Part shown: one piece after another, positions 1-8,946 of the stretch
How the letters are laid out: every line of letters begins with the position of its first letter
Numbering within the stretch: position 1 is the stretch's first letter
Assembly (NCBI GenBank): GCA_020832305.1
Contig: JAFIEV010000075.1
Span: 1 to 64,000 of the forward strand
Length of the DNA stretch: 64,000 bases
Direction of reading: 5' to 3'
Source: Cyclobacteriaceae bacterium
GTDB taxonomy: Bacteria > Bacteroidota > Bacteroidia > Cytophagales > Cyclobacteriaceae
Notes under the pieces: model-generated
Database searches by the model: none
Seen by the model: only the letters and a program-made list of their open reading frames with translations
What the model was told of the DNA's origin: nothing
Translations under genes and position numbers: made by a program

Positions 1-450
1 GATAATCTCGGGGGTAAAATGACAACCTGAATATTATCCTGTGTCCAGCGAGCTAATGCATAAGTTTTCATTTCATAACACAATTCGGTGGTTATGTATG
101 GACCTAAATATCCCCCCCCCCCCGCGACCATGTCCACACACCCGCAAACAAGGGGCTGACAACCAATAAAAGCCCAAAATAGATCAGGAAAAAGGAAACA
201 TCAAAAACTGCACAGCATCTATCAATCATCGTAAAGTCTACCCTTGTTATTCCTTAAGGAGTTCAAGTATCTGATTGATTAATTCTTTCCTTAAGTTCTT
301 TGAATTACCAGGTTCAATTAAAGGCAAATTCTTTAAAGTATACAGTTTATATTAGGGCTGGTTTAATGAAATTTATTACTTTTAAGGGTGTCTGAATAAT
401 TTTTCAGGCATAAGCGGTTTTTTGTTTATTTAACCTTAAATCATATTCCT
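1..450. other. Left-edge intergenic region
   Basis: No gene can be supported here. A run of 12 C residues lies at 112-123. At the left edge a minus-strand frame opens with ATG at 71 and runs off the window (23 codons, beginning MKTYALARW), and a plus-strand frame ends at 30 (DNLGGKMTT then stop). Either could be the edge of a neighbouring gene, but neither is long enough to identify. The A+T-rich stretch 330-450 should hold the promoter of the oxidoreductase gene at 451. Confidence 0.4.
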
Positions 451-1833
451 GTGATAAAGTCTACATCTTCCCGTCGAGATTTTTTAAAGACGAGCGGAAT
501 GGTAACCCTGGGGGCCATGGGCCTACCCACCATTATCCCTGCTTCAGCAATTGGAAAAAATCCACCCAGCGATCGCATCACCATAGGCATGATCGGCACA
601 GGCAGGCAGGCGATTAAAGCAAACCTCAACAATGGCTTTCTCAATCTGCCCGACTGTCAGGTGTTGGCGGTAAATGATGTGGATGCCTGGCGTATGGAAT
701 TAGGTGCCAAAACGGTAAACGAGGCCTACAGCAAAGATAAAAAAACAAAATTTAAAGGCGTCAAAAGCTATGCCGATCATCGCGAACTGGTGGCCGACAA
801 AAGCATTGATGCGGTAATGGTATCCACCACAGATCACTGGCATGCGCCGCAAGGCATCGCAGCGGCATTGGCGGGAAAACACGTCTGCATGGAAAAGGCA
901 CTTTCCATCAGTTATTCCCACAGCAAAGCACTGATCGAAGCCATCAATCACAGCAAAGTGGCCAACCGGCTCGACAGTGAATTTCGCAGCACTGCGCATT
1001 TCTGGAAGGCGGTTGAAATCGTGCATAATGGCCTTATTGGTAAACTGAAGCACGTGACAATGGGTGTGCCTGCTGAATTGAGCGGCAGTGCCATCGGTCC
1101 GCAGCCTGCCATGTCCATACCCGCCGAATTGGATTATGATCAATGGCTGGGCCCGGCTTTCCCGGCGCCTTATACGCAAGCCCGGGTGCACGATCCCAAA
1201 ACCATCGATACCCGTCCGGGCTGGCTGCGCATAGACGATTACTGCAATGGTATGATCACCAATTGGGGGGCACATCTTTGTGACATTGCATTGTGGGGGA
1301 TGAAAAAGGAATATGAACTGCCCAAAACGGTAAAAGGAGCGGGTACCTTTTCTAAAGGGCTGTGGAATACCATTGAAACCTTTGAAGTGGAATATACCTA
1401 TGCCGACGGACTCAGCATGAGCTACATCATGGGCAGTCCTTACGTGAAATTTGAAGGGGAAAACGGATGGGTACGCATCGAATATCCCAACAAATTGACT
1501 GCCAGCAATGAAGCCTGGTGCAGTTTGGAGAAACCTTCAGGGGACACCGACTACTCTGGAACATTAAGTGATAAAGCCGATTTTATAGCCTCCATTAAAA
1601 GCGGTAAAAAGTCACTACAGCCGCTGGAAGTAGGTCATAATGTGTATTTTACAACGCTGATGGGCTTATTTGCCGTAAAATTGGGCAGGGAACTCTCATG
1701 GGATCATAACTCGGCGCAATTTGTCAATGACAACGCTGCCAATGCCATGTTGCTGAGGCCTTTCCGGGAAAAATGGCTCGATAAAAATGTAATTGACTGG
1801 ATGAACAAATATCAAAAGGTAGATTTTAAATAA
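451..1833 (+). CDS. Gfo/Idh/MocA family oxidoreductase, Tat-exported
   Basis: Likely NAD(P)-dependent sugar or glycoside dehydrogenase acting in the periplasm. The N-terminus has a twin-arginine signal (SSRRDFLKTSG, then a hydrophobic stretch to about residue 33). The Rossmann motif IGMIGTGRQ follows at about residues 45-53. The family catalytic segment appears as MEKALS in place of the usual EKP, keeping the lysine. The GxH...D motif is seen as GAHLCDIALWG. Length (460 residues) is normal for the exported Bacteroidota and Planctomycetes branch. The start is GTG at 451; no ATG precedes the Tat motif in frame. The stop is 3 bases before the next gene, so the two form an operon. Family members act on many sugars and the substrate is not readable from sequence. 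Confidence 0.85.
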   Translation: MIKSTSSRRDFLKTSGMVTLGAMGLPTIIPASAIGKNPPSDRITIGMIGTGRQAIKANLNNGFLNLPDCQVLAVNDVDAWRMELGAKTVNEAYSKDKKTKFKGVKSYADHRELVADKSIDAVMVSTTDHWHAPQGIAAALAGKHVCMEKALSISYSHSKALIEAINHSKVANRLDSEFRSTAHFWKAVEIVHNGLIGKLKHVTMGVPAELSGSAIGPQPAMSIPAELDYDQWLGPAFPAPYTQARVHDPKTIDTRPGWLRIDDYCNGMITNWGAHLCDIALWGMKKEYELPKTVKGAGTFSKGLWNTIETFEVEYTYADGLSMSYIMGSPYVKFEGENGWVRIEYPNKLTASNEAWCSLEKPSGDTDYSGTLSDKADFIASIKSGKKSLQPLEVGHNVYFTTLMGLFAVKLGRELSWDHNSAQFVNDNAANAMLLRPFREKWLDKNVIDWMNKYQKVDFK

Positions 1834-1836
1834 GAA

Positions 1837-2733
1837 ATGATGAAGAATTTCTGGATTTATATGGCTTTCGGCCTGGTATGGATGGCTTGTACACAGACGA
1901 AGCAGCAGGAAGAGGCAAAGTCCCTGGATAATATTTTTTATGTGTTCAACAATGGGGTAAGAACTTTGCCCAATGCACCAACCACATTTGAAGAACAGGC
2001 CGCTTTGGTTAAAAGGTTGGGTTATGATGGCCTGGCCGGACATAAGGAAGAAACCTATGTGCCACTTAGAAAGGCGATGGATGCCGTTGGGCTGGACATG
2101 CCGGAGATGTATATCGCTATGAACATAGAAGAGGGTGAAGTCAGGTATCATGAGGAACTGAAAAATATCATGATGGATTCCAGAAACCGAGATCTTTTGG
2201 TGGCTTTGCATTTACACAACGATGGTTCTGTTGAAGATAAAGAACATGCAGATGCCTTATTTGCTGAGAGTATAGCTTTGCTTGCTGATTTTGCCCTGCC
2301 TTTGAATATTGAAATTGCGGTGTATCCGCATGTGGATTTCTATTGTGAAACCATAGCCCATGCCGATCAGATTGCCCTTCTTGCCAATAGACCAAATGTA
2401 GGGGTGATTATTAATCTCTGTCATATGCTCAAGGTGGAAGGAGAGGAGGGATGGCAGGCCAAAGTTGAATCGGTAATGCCCAGGCTCAGGATGGTTTCTG
2501 TCAATGGCAGCGATGGGGGTGATACCCAACATATGGGTTGGGACCGACTGATTCGTCCCCTGGGCGAAGGCGACTTTGATACCTATGCTTTTGTGAAATT
2601 TGTCAAAGATCAGGGTTACGAAGGCAAATTCGGATTGCAGTGTTATAACATACAAATGGATTGCGAATTGGCCCTTCAGAAATCCATGGATACCTGGCGG
2701 GAGTATCAGAAGAGATATGCAGATGGGAAGTAG
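1837..2733 (+). CDS. Sugar isomerase/epimerase-like TIM-barrel lipoprotein
   Basis: Secreted protein of the xylose-isomerase-like TIM-barrel superfamily (298 residues). The N-terminus is a lipoprotein signal ending WMAC, so it is probably anchored facing the periplasm. Barrel-type segments are visible: LGYDGLAGHKEE, LLVALHLHNDG, IEIAVYPHVDF, VGVIINLCHML, LRMVSVNGSDGG and GYEGKFGLQCY. Their His, Glu and Asp residues at strand ends fit a metal-dependent active site. It starts 3 bases after the Tat-exported oxidoreductase and is surely co-transcribed with it. Exported oxidoreductase plus TIM-barrel pairs are common in Bacteroidota and are thought to process oxidised (keto) sugars; that role here is inference. 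Confidence 0.75.
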   Translation: MMKNFWIYMAFGLVWMACTQTKQQEEAKSLDNIFYVFNNGVRTLPNAPTTFEEQAALVKRLGYDGLAGHKEETYVPLRKAMDAVGLDMPEMYIAMNIEEGEVRYHEELKNIMMDSRNRDLLVALHLHNDGSVEDKEHADALFAESIALLADFALPLNIEIAVYPHVDFYCETIAHADQIALLANRPNVGVIINLCHMLKVEGEEGWQAKVESVMPRLRMVSVNGSDGGDTQHMGWDRLIRPLGEGDFDTYAFVKFVKDQGYEGKFGLQCYNIQMDCELALQKSMDTWREYQKRYADGK

Positions 2734-2944
2734 GTAAGTTCGTGATCCGTAATACGTGATCCGTGATGCGTGATGTGATGGGTAATGGGGTGAAAGGTGA
2801 AAGTGAGTTGAGCTGATGAGTTTTAAACGTTAAATGTTAAGTGTTGTCGAGATGCTTAGATGTTGAGCTCGTAGTTCAACATCTTTTAAATTTCCTACAA
2901 ACCCGAAGGTTTTTAGCGCAAAAGCCCATTAAAAGTGGATAGCC

Positions 2945-2973
2945 ACCTGTCAGGTTTCTACAACCTGACAGGT
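2945..2973. repeat. Perfect 12-bp inverted repeat (AACCTGTCAGGTT class)
   Basis: Arms ACCTGTCAGGTT and AACCTGACAGGT are perfectly complementary around a TCTAC loop. A sequence variant with the same geometry (13-bp arms, 5-nt loop) lies at 32018-32048. No T-run follows the arm directly, so it is more likely a REP-like intergenic hairpin than a strong terminator. Confidence 0.75.
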
Positions 2974-3111
2974 CTTTGTACTTGAAAGATAATAAAAGGA
3001 ATAAGTTTTTGGCACACGCGCGCCAGCATTAGAGGTTGGCACTGGCTTTTTTGCCAGGATTAATATTCTTTTCCGGACTCCGGGTTGCAAACCCTGCTTT
3101 CCATATTGAAA

Positions 3112-3155
3112 GGCACAAGTCGCACCTGCCTGCAGGCAAGGCAGGGACTTGCGCC
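3112..3155. repeat. GGCACAAGTC ... GACTTGCGCC hairpin element
   Basis: Ten-base arms bracket a 24-nt loop that itself contains the palindrome GCCTGCAGGC. The flank carries GGGTTGCAAACCCTGC. A shorter-loop copy with the same arms, and a similar GCAGGGTTTGCAA flank, lies at 14070-14115 in the opposite orientation. The flank alone recurs near 32090-32110. Confidence 0.65.
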
Positions 3156-3922
3156 AGTTAGGGGCCAGCTTTAGGTGTACAAATGAAAATCCCGTTAGGG
3201 ATGGCATCTTTGTAGAAAAACCAGATTAGCAGTAGGTAGAGCCCCGTAGGGGTGGCACCTTTTTTATGAGATAATGCTTTATTTAAAAAATAGTTTTGCA
3301 CCTACGGCGCTTATCTTTTTACATTGCTTTTGTTTCTACAAAGATGCCGCGCCTACAGCGCTAAGAAGCTGTGTGGCAGAAACAAGAATACGTGATGGGT
3401 GATGGGTTTAGTTGTTTAGTTGTTTGGGTGTTGAGTGTTAAGCCCGTAGGGAATAAAAAGGAAATTCTTTACCCTCCCTGTTGTTGGAGTTTTCTCCATC
3501 GACGATCCTCTTCCTTAAAGGGATGAGGAATGAGGGAGTTAGGTGAAAGCCCAAAGGCGATGGATGACAATATCTCTATTCTTCAATTCCTATGCAAAAA
3601 CCCTTGCAAACTGAAGATCAAAACAAAAAAGTATACAGTGAAACCTTAAATCACAAACCACAGCGGCAGAAGACTTTTGCATTCCTGAAGATTCATAATG
3701 TTAACACCCAGTATCCAGCTCATTCTACATTTACTTATATCAACTTTTTCAAAGGTTTTTAAACTTTGGAAAAATGCTTATCTGCTCTGTACAGCAGCGG
3801 TTCCCATTAAGGAATAATTTTGATGAAGCGTTAAAAAAACCGTCCTCTTGTTGGTATTTTCCCTCCAGCAAGCTTAGCAAGCAAGCCATAATCACAACCA
3901 GGAAGTCTTTTGTAAACCGTTG

Positions 3923-4345
3923 TTATCCGTATTGCAGGACGAAGTTAAGCGGATCTATTACCGGCAATGTTGAGGCAAAGAAATCACTGCTATTTGTAGA
4001 AATGATCAAATCACATTTTCCGCTTTGCGCACATATAAATTGAAGACCATCTTCATAATCAGGCAAGTGGCTTATATCTAATTGTTTGAGAAGCTTAGGG
4101 GTAAAAGGAGTGAGCTGAATAATGTCTAAATACTTATATGCACGTTTTGCAGATGTAATGGGATTTTTAATTTTTTTGTCAATAAAATAAAGTAGCTGGT
4201 AAAAAGTAATTAAACTGATATGCCCTTCCCATTTCCCTTGTTCAATGTTACTGAATATAAAATCAATGGCTTTTTGTTGGCGCTTTTCGGCATCATTGAA
4301 ATGAAATGATAAAATAATGTTGGTATCCAGAAACAGTCGCCTCAT
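3923..4345 (-). CDS. PIN-domain ribonuclease toxin (VapC-like)
   Basis: PIN-fold endoribonuclease, 140 residues, the usual VapC size. The first metal-binding acid is D7 in LFLDTNI. D96 and D99 (DYEDGLQ) and D121 (STNSSDF) fit the third and fourth acidic positions. The second position, usually Glu, falls on Gln50 in ITFYQLLYF, so catalysis may be weakened or the metal site different. The start codon overlaps the stop of the upstream DUF6364-type gene by 4 bases (ATGA), the normal antitoxin-toxin arrangement. Such toxins cleave RNA, often initiator tRNA or rRNA, when released from the antitoxin. Confidence 0.8.
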   Translation of the reverse strand: MRRLFLDTNIILSFHFNDAEKRQQKAIDFIFSNIEQGKWEGHISLITFYQLLYFIDKKIKNPITSAKRAYKYLDIIQLTPFTPKLLKQLDISHLPDYEDGLQFICAQSGKCDLIISTNSSDFFASTLPVIDPLNFVLQYG

Positions 4346-4602
4346 GAATTTTTACTTTTTGAAAAAGATCTCCGTCTGCGTTGCTGAAGATAAATGTCTA
4401 TTTGCTTATCTGTCGGGCGCTTCCCGGGTTGTCTTAAGCTTTGCAACCGGGGGTTGATTTTCACCTCCATTTCATCAAATTTCCTGAGTGCCTCAACGTA
4501 ATTCTCAAATAATTGACTTACACTGATATCATGTGTTTTTGCAAAATTTTTTATCCAGGTTATTTTTTCTCGGTCTCTTATACTTAAGGTTAATTTTTCC
4601 AT
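4342..4602 (-). CDS. DUF6364-like antitoxin
   Basis: Small basic protein of 86 residues with an N-terminal segment (MEKLTLSIRDREKI) typical of ribbon-helix-helix-like DUF6364 antitoxins. A helix follows (WIKNFAKTHDISVSQLFENY), then a C-terminal basic tail rich in Arg and Gln. It overlaps the PIN-domain gene by 4 bases and precedes it, as antitoxins do. Expected role: bind and inhibit the PIN toxin and repress the shared promoter. The candidate operator lies immediately upstream at 4602-4640. Confidence 0.75.
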   Translation of the reverse strand: MEKLTLSIRDREKITWIKNFAKTHDISVSQLFENYVEALRKFDEMEVKINPRLQSLRQPGKRPTDKQIDIYLQQRRRRSFSKSKNS

Positions 4603-4640
4603 ACGTATTAAACACTAAATTATCGTTGTAAATATACGTA
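4602..4640 (-). promoter_or_regulatory. Candidate autoregulatory operator of the toxin-antitoxin pair
   Basis: An imperfect inverted repeat spans the antitoxin start: TACGTATTAAACACT at 4602-4616 and TTGTAAATATACGTA at 4626-4640, whose outer 7 bases (TACGTAT/ATACGTA) pair perfectly. Position and symmetry fit binding of a dimeric ribbon-helix-helix antitoxin. This is inferred from symmetry only. Confidence 0.45.
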
Positions 4641-4996
4641 CAATTCCATCAGAAAAAAAGTTTGCTTTGATAAAATTCGAAGATCAATTTATGGCACAAG
4701 TTTTCAACTTATGCGCTTAATAATAATAAAAATAAAGCAACGCAATCTCTACTATCCGAGTTAACCTTTCCAACTTCCAGCTTCGAATCTTGCATTGAGA
4801 ATCTTTGATCTTTCACCCTTCACCTAACTCCCCATAATCTCATCACGCAAAGAGCTACGAATCCCTTTTCGCTAAAATCACGGGAAGCTCCGAACTCATT
4901 GTCACTGCCGATGCACTTCGTTTTCGGGATTTCGCCTTCGGCTCAACTTACTGCTTGAGGCTTGTAGCTACACCATTCTACATGCTCTGCACTTAC
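4603..4996. other. Spacer upstream of the toxin-antitoxin pair
   Basis: Apart from the operator-like repeat at its left end, no gene is visible. A fragment at about 4870-4945 (CACTTCGTTTTCGGGATTTCG) resembles, in reverse orientation, the CGAAATCCCGAAAAGC repeat that forms a tandem block at 13641-14050. Confidence 0.45.
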
Positions 4997-5848
4997 TTAT
5001 TTACTTGAACCAACCCATTTCATCAACCATTTCTCTGCCCTTTCGGGCCAGAATTCTGCGGCTTCACTGCCTTTACGAAGGCCATAGCCATGTCCGCCTG
5101 CAGGCAAAATGTGTAGTTCTACCGGTATTTCATGTTCCCTGAGGGCCTGCGTCATCACCAGGCTGCTGTTGGCGTACTTATCGTCGGCGGTAGCAAAAAT
5201 ATACATGGGAGGCGTCTCAGCGCTGATCACTAGCTCTGGCGTCAACGTGAGGTTTTCACCCTGATCGAGATAAGCCGGATAAATCAATACAGAAAATGCC
5301 GGACGAGCAGATAGCTGATCTGCGGCATCCATGGCAGAATAGGTGTTGTCATTAAATCGGGTACTCACACGGGCTGCCAGACTGCCACCGGCGGAAAAGC
5401 CCAGGACCCCTATTTTATCAGGGTCTATGCCATATTTACCTGCCTGGGAACGCACCAGGCGGATGGCCCTTTGTGCATCCTGCAAGGCGCCTTCCTGCTT
5501 TTGCGGCACCCTGTATTGCAAAACAAAAGCGGTATAACCTAATCCAGCCAACCACTCGGCCACTTCGTATCCTTCCAGATCGATGGCCAGGATGTTGTAT
5601 CCGCCACCCGGACAAATGACCACGGCAGCGCCATTCGGTTTTGCCGGCCGGTAAACTTCAAGTAAAGGATTGGTAACTTCTGCAATTCTTGTGACATTTC
5701 GGTCGCGGTTATCAGCAAATCGGGCTTCGGATTTAGGTTTTTCTTCACCCGGAACCTTAGCCGGCCATAGCTCGATTTTCTCCGGACTCTGTGCATTAAG
5801 TGACATATAGAAAAAAATTGAAATGAAGGTTGTGGCAGCGGTTCTCAT
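4997..5848 (-). CDS. Secreted alpha/beta-hydrolase (acetylxylan-esterase-like)
   Basis: Secreted carbohydrate esterase candidate of 283 residues, with a signal peptide ending about residue 19 (SLNAQ). The oxyanion segment is VVICPGGGYNILA. The nucleophile is Ser in GFSAGGS, the acid Asp in FATADDKY, and the base His in PAGGHGYG, a complete triad. It matches the endo-1,4-xylanase/acetylxylan esterase-like branch of the alpha/beta-hydrolases, which remove acyl groups from glycans. Its ATG overlaps the stop of the upstream aminotransferase by 4 bases (ATGA), so the two are translationally coupled. It is the last gene of the 12474-4997 cluster. The natural substrate is unknown; an acylated sulfated glycan is a reasonable guess from context. 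Confidence 0.85.
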   Translation of the reverse strand: MRTAATTFISIFFYMSLNAQSPEKIELWPAKVPGEEKPKSEARFADNRDRNVTRIAEVTNPLLEVYRPAKPNGAAVVICPGGGYNILAIDLEGYEVAEWLAGLGYTAFVLQYRVPQKQEGALQDAQRAIRLVRSQAGKYGIDPDKIGVLGFSAGGSLAARVSTRFNDNTYSAMDAADQLSARPAFSVLIYPAYLDQGENLTLTPELVISAETPPMYIFATADDKYANSSLVMTQALREHEIPVELHILPAGGHGYGLRKGSEAAEFWPERAEKWLMKWVGSSK

Positions 5849-7203
5849 ATCTGTTCGTTATTTAAAGGCAATGTAGGCTTTTCGTTGCGTTTTTTGATAA
5901 TAAATTCCTTTAATCTTTGCATAGCCACTTCCAGTTCCTGATGACTCAGGCATGAAATGACCATGCGAAACAGTCCCTTTTTGCTATGCCCAAATCCGGC
6001 TCCCGGTGTGAGTAAAATACCTGTCTTTTCAAAAATCTCCAGCCACAAATTGTGTTGCCCTTCTTCTGATTCCCGGGAAAGGAATTCCGACAAATCCAGC
6101 CATACAAATAAACTGCCATAAGATGGATTGTAGGGTAATTGCAATGCTTTCAAATGCCTGATCACGATCACATAGGAGTCCGTCAGCGCTTTTTGTGCCG
6201 CTTTGATATATTCCCGCATAAATACTTTGTCAGCCAATACTTCCTGCATCACCCACTGTGTGTAATTGGAGATGCAATGGGGCATGCCCGCATTTCGGTA
6301 GGCCTGTATAAGTCCTGTATTATAACTATGCAGCAGACCAATGCGAAAACCCGAAATTCCCAGGTCTTTGGATAAGGAATACCAAAAGTGCAGGTATGGA
6401 CTTTTTTTCTTTTGCATCAGCCTGGCAAAGGATACAAAGGAAAGCGGACTAGGATAATCTGATTTGATTTCAGGATGCTGAATATCGATCCTCGACAAGC
6501 CATAGATTTCATTGACGATCATATGAATTTTATGCTCCTCGCACCATGTGGCCAGTTTTTCTAACTGCGATTCGGCGTATATGCCACCGGTGGGATTATC
6601 AGGGCTGGTCAGGATGAGCATGCTAAAGCGACTTCCTTGCTGTTCTATGGTTCTGCGGGCATCTTCCAGTTGGGAGATATGGATGGGAAAACCATCCTTT
6701 AATTCATATACTTCATGATGGTTTTGCAGGTCAAATCTTTTAACACCGGGCAGCGTTCCAATGTCCATGGTATAGACCGGATAGGATGGCGCCGGGATTA
6801 CAGCGGTATCTCCCGGGTCGGCCAGCAGGAAGCTTGTCATTTCAATCACCGAGGTAGCTCCTGCCGAACAGGCCAGTGTATCTGCCGGAACCTCCTGATG
6901 CACCAGAAACTCTGATAAAAAAGCGGCAACGGCCTCGCGGAAGGAGCGTACACCGGCAGGGTCTCCATAGCTTGCCACCCATTCGGGAATGCTGTTGTTT
7001 CGGGTGACGCTTTCAATTTTCTCTTTGAGCATATCCCAGCATAGATGGTTTTCAGCCACATTCATCGGAAAGGCCCCATCCGGATTGCTGCCTCTGTGAT
7101 ATCTGTTTTTTACAGCCTGACTGTAGAGTTCAAGGTCTATCCTTACCGGCTTTTCAGCAGCGGCATAGCCTCTTTGAGAAATGTGTTGCAATCCTTCGGG
7201 CAT
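5845..7203 (-). CDS. PLP-dependent class I/II aminotransferase, ACC-synthase-like
   Basis: Fold-type I PLP enzyme, 452 residues. The PLP lysine is K279 in YSLSKDLGISGFRIG, which closely matches the ACC-synthase signature, and R287 in GFRIG is the usual carboxylate-binding Arg. N203 in SPDNPTG and Y234 in NEIYG are the other cofactor contacts. The residue that normally pairs with the pyridine nitrogen is Asp in a DEIY motif, but here it is Asn (N231, VNEIYG; codon AAT). No signal peptide is seen, so it is cytoplasmic, unusual among exported neighbours. It starts 9 bases after a sulfatase stop and overlaps the esterase by 4 bases. The substrate is unknown. Confidence 0.85.
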   Translation of the reverse strand: MPEGLQHISQRGYAAAEKPVRIDLELYSQAVKNRYHRGSNPDGAFPMNVAENHLCWDMLKEKIESVTRNNSIPEWVASYGDPAGVRSFREAVAAFLSEFLVHQEVPADTLACSAGATSVIEMTSFLLADPGDTAVIPAPSYPVYTMDIGTLPGVKRFDLQNHHEVYELKDGFPIHISQLEDARRTIEQQGSRFSMLILTSPDNPTGGIYAESQLEKLATWCEEHKIHMIVNEIYGLSRIDIQHPEIKSDYPSPLSFVSFARLMQKKKSPYLHFWYSLSKDLGISGFRIGLLHSYNTGLIQAYRNAGMPHCISNYTQWVMQEVLADKVFMREYIKAAQKALTDSYVIVIRHLKALQLPYNPSYGSLFVWLDLSEFLSRESEEGQHNLWLEIFEKTGILLTPGAGFGHSKKGLFRMVISCLSHQELEVAMQRLKEFIIKKRNEKPTLPLNNEQI

Positions 7204-7212
7204 ATTTATTAT

Positions 7213-8829
7213 TTACCTGTCATAAAAGGATGGATGAGGAAATTCCCGCATCGGACTGTAACGGATATATGAATCGAATACTTCGGTATCAGGCCCCACC
7301 ACCCTGGGGTCTTTGGATTTTTTCAGTTCAGCCATAAGGGCTTCTTTGAGTTCGCTTTCTATCGCGGCATAATCGGGGTTTCCTGCAAGATTTTCAAGGT
7401 TGTAAGGATCATCCACGATATTGTACAATTCAAACTCAGGGCGCTTGGCATGGGCCATTTCAAAAAATTGTGCCACAGATTCATTCTTCATATTTTCAAT
7501 AATGAAAGATTTGGTAGGGGCGGCATCAATATCGGTATATGCCCATTCAGAATGATGAATACCTTCTTCATCTATGCCGTACATGGGAAACATTTCGTCT
7601 TCGGTACCCGGTTTAATGCGAATCGGATCGCCGGCAGGCCAGCGGTCGGGTTTTACATTCCAGATATATATATAATCTTTGCTGCGAATGGCCCTTTGAG
7701 GATAGCCCCAGTTGGCATAGCGGGAAGAAGAATGGCGCTCCCTGCCTGAAAATACATATTTTTTGGCGGGGTCAACCACGCCCTGCTTATCAGATTTAAG
7801 GATATGGGTAATACTGAGGCCTGACATGGGCAACATACCTTCGCGTGAAGTGCCGGTAAGTTCGAGGATGGTAGGGGCGAAGTCGGAGAAGCTGATGGGA
7901 TCTTCGACAATTCTGCCGGTTGGGAAAGATTTGGGATAACGAATGGCCAGGGGAACATGCACGCCATATTCATAGCTGTTGGCCTTGGCACGGGGAAAGG
8001 CCATACCATTGTCGGAGGTAACGATGATGATCGTATTATCCAGTTCGCCTATCCCTTCGAGGTAATCCATCATTTTTTGAAGGTGCAGGTCAAACCACTC
8101 AATTTCCACGGCATAGTCCAGCAGGTCGCCTCGTACGATTTCATGGTCGGGGAAAAATCCGGGTACTTTTACATCTTCCAGTTTTTTATCTGTCCGCTTC
8201 CAGGAATCCTGTTCGAATGCCCGATGCGGTTCACTCCCACCGTACCAGAAGAAGAAAGGCTTGTCACCTCTTACATTTTCCATAAAATGCACAAAATTGT
8301 CGAAATAGTTTACCTCACTGATTTGATTGGCAGGACGGGGGTCATTGTCAGCGGTGTAGCGAATGTTGCTATGGTGAATGCCAGCGGCGTTGGTTGCTCT
8401 CCAGAGCGAGTCTTTTTCATCCCGGGCATAGCGGAATGGAGCCACCCCTTTGCCCGTCAGTCCGGTGGCATAGCCATCATCATCAAGCAGGTCGATAAAG
8501 GGAATGTGCTTTTTAAGCCAAGGTGCCGCATGCTGACCCGATTGTTCATTTTGCCAGTGGTATCGGCCCGTGACGATGGCGCTTCGTGATGGCGCGCAGC
8601 CTGGAGAACCCGCAATGCAATTGGTAAAATAGACACCTTCAGCGGCCACACGGTCGAAGGCCGGGGTATTGACAAAATCACATCCGGCGAAACTGGTATG
8701 TGCAAACGACTGGTCATCGCTGATCACAAAGAGGATGTTAGGGCGCTGGGTTTCCTTTTCGGTGGGCGAGCAGGCCAGGCTGGTGAACAGCATCCATGTG
8801 CTGTATAAGGCAATACTTGAAAATTTCAT
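7213..8829 (-). CDS. Family S1 sulfatase, secreted (CAPSR)
   Basis: Formylglycine-dependent sulfatase of 538 residues that hydrolyses sulfate esters. The signal peptide ends near C20 (SLAC), possibly as a lipoprotein. The metal-binding pair D38-D39 sits in FVISDDQSF. The cysteine to be converted to formylglycine is C78 in GCAPSRSAIVTGR. The second metal site is TSDNGMAF. The C-terminal third has the usual ELYNIVDDPYNLENLA segment. It sits directly before the aminotransferase and is probably co-transcribed with it. The sequence looks like the arylsulfatase/heparan-sulfatase-like branch, but the sugar position it acts on cannot be read. Confidence 0.92.
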   Translation of the reverse strand: MKFSSIALYSTWMLFTSLACSPTEKETQRPNILFVISDDQSFAHTSFAGCDFVNTPAFDRVAAEGVYFTNCIAGSPGCAPSRSAIVTGRYHWQNEQSGQHAAPWLKKHIPFIDLLDDDGYATGLTGKGVAPFRYARDEKDSLWRATNAAGIHHSNIRYTADNDPRPANQISEVNYFDNFVHFMENVRGDKPFFFWYGGSEPHRAFEQDSWKRTDKKLEDVKVPGFFPDHEIVRGDLLDYAVEIEWFDLHLQKMMDYLEGIGELDNTIIIVTSDNGMAFPRAKANSYEYGVHVPLAIRYPKSFPTGRIVEDPISFSDFAPTILELTGTSREGMLPMSGLSITHILKSDKQGVVDPAKKYVFSGRERHSSSRYANWGYPQRAIRSKDYIYIWNVKPDRWPAGDPIRIKPGTEDEMFPMYGIDEEGIHHSEWAYTDIDAAPTKSFIIENMKNESVAQFFEMAHAKRPEFELYNIVDDPYNLENLAGNPDYAAIESELKEALMAELKKSKDPRVVGPDTEVFDSYIRYSPMREFPHPSFYDR

Positions 8830-8946
8830 TTTTGAGTTTTTTTGAGCTAAATATTAAATCAACTACCTGTATTTCATTTCCTTATTTTCGAATAATATAA
8901 TCGGGTCATCACAACAGCTATTTTATTTAAAGGCAAATTAGATCAA

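Larger units (their letters stand above)
2734..3922. repeat. Repeat-rich spacer with several hairpin families
   Basis: This 1.2-kb spacer shows no convincing gene. It begins with drifting short words built on GTGAT (2742-2780). A perfect hairpin follows at 2945-2973. A GCACACGCGCGCC fragment lies at 3011-3027 and a GGCACAAGTC/GACTTGCGCC hairpin at 3112-3155. Small hairpins of the type CCCCGTAGGGG lie at 3189-3260, with a related CTACGGCG copy near 3300 and CCTACAGCGC near 3350. A reverse copy of the GTTGTTGGAG hairpin lies at 3478-3498. Several of these recur elsewhere in the window. Confidence 0.7.

Noticed and set aside
700-1275. Long minus-strand open frame opposite the oxidoreductase
   Set aside because: It lies wholly inside a well-supported gene with clear family motifs; the antisense product has no recognisable pattern.
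3774-4043. Plus-strand frame of 89 codons
   Set aside because: It overlaps the 3' part of the PIN toxin gene in antisense and has no domain pattern or signal.
5845-7203. ACC synthase producing an ethylene precursor
   Set aside because: The lysine motif is ACC-synthase-like, but the pyridine-binding Asp is replaced and the genomic context gives no support for that reaction.
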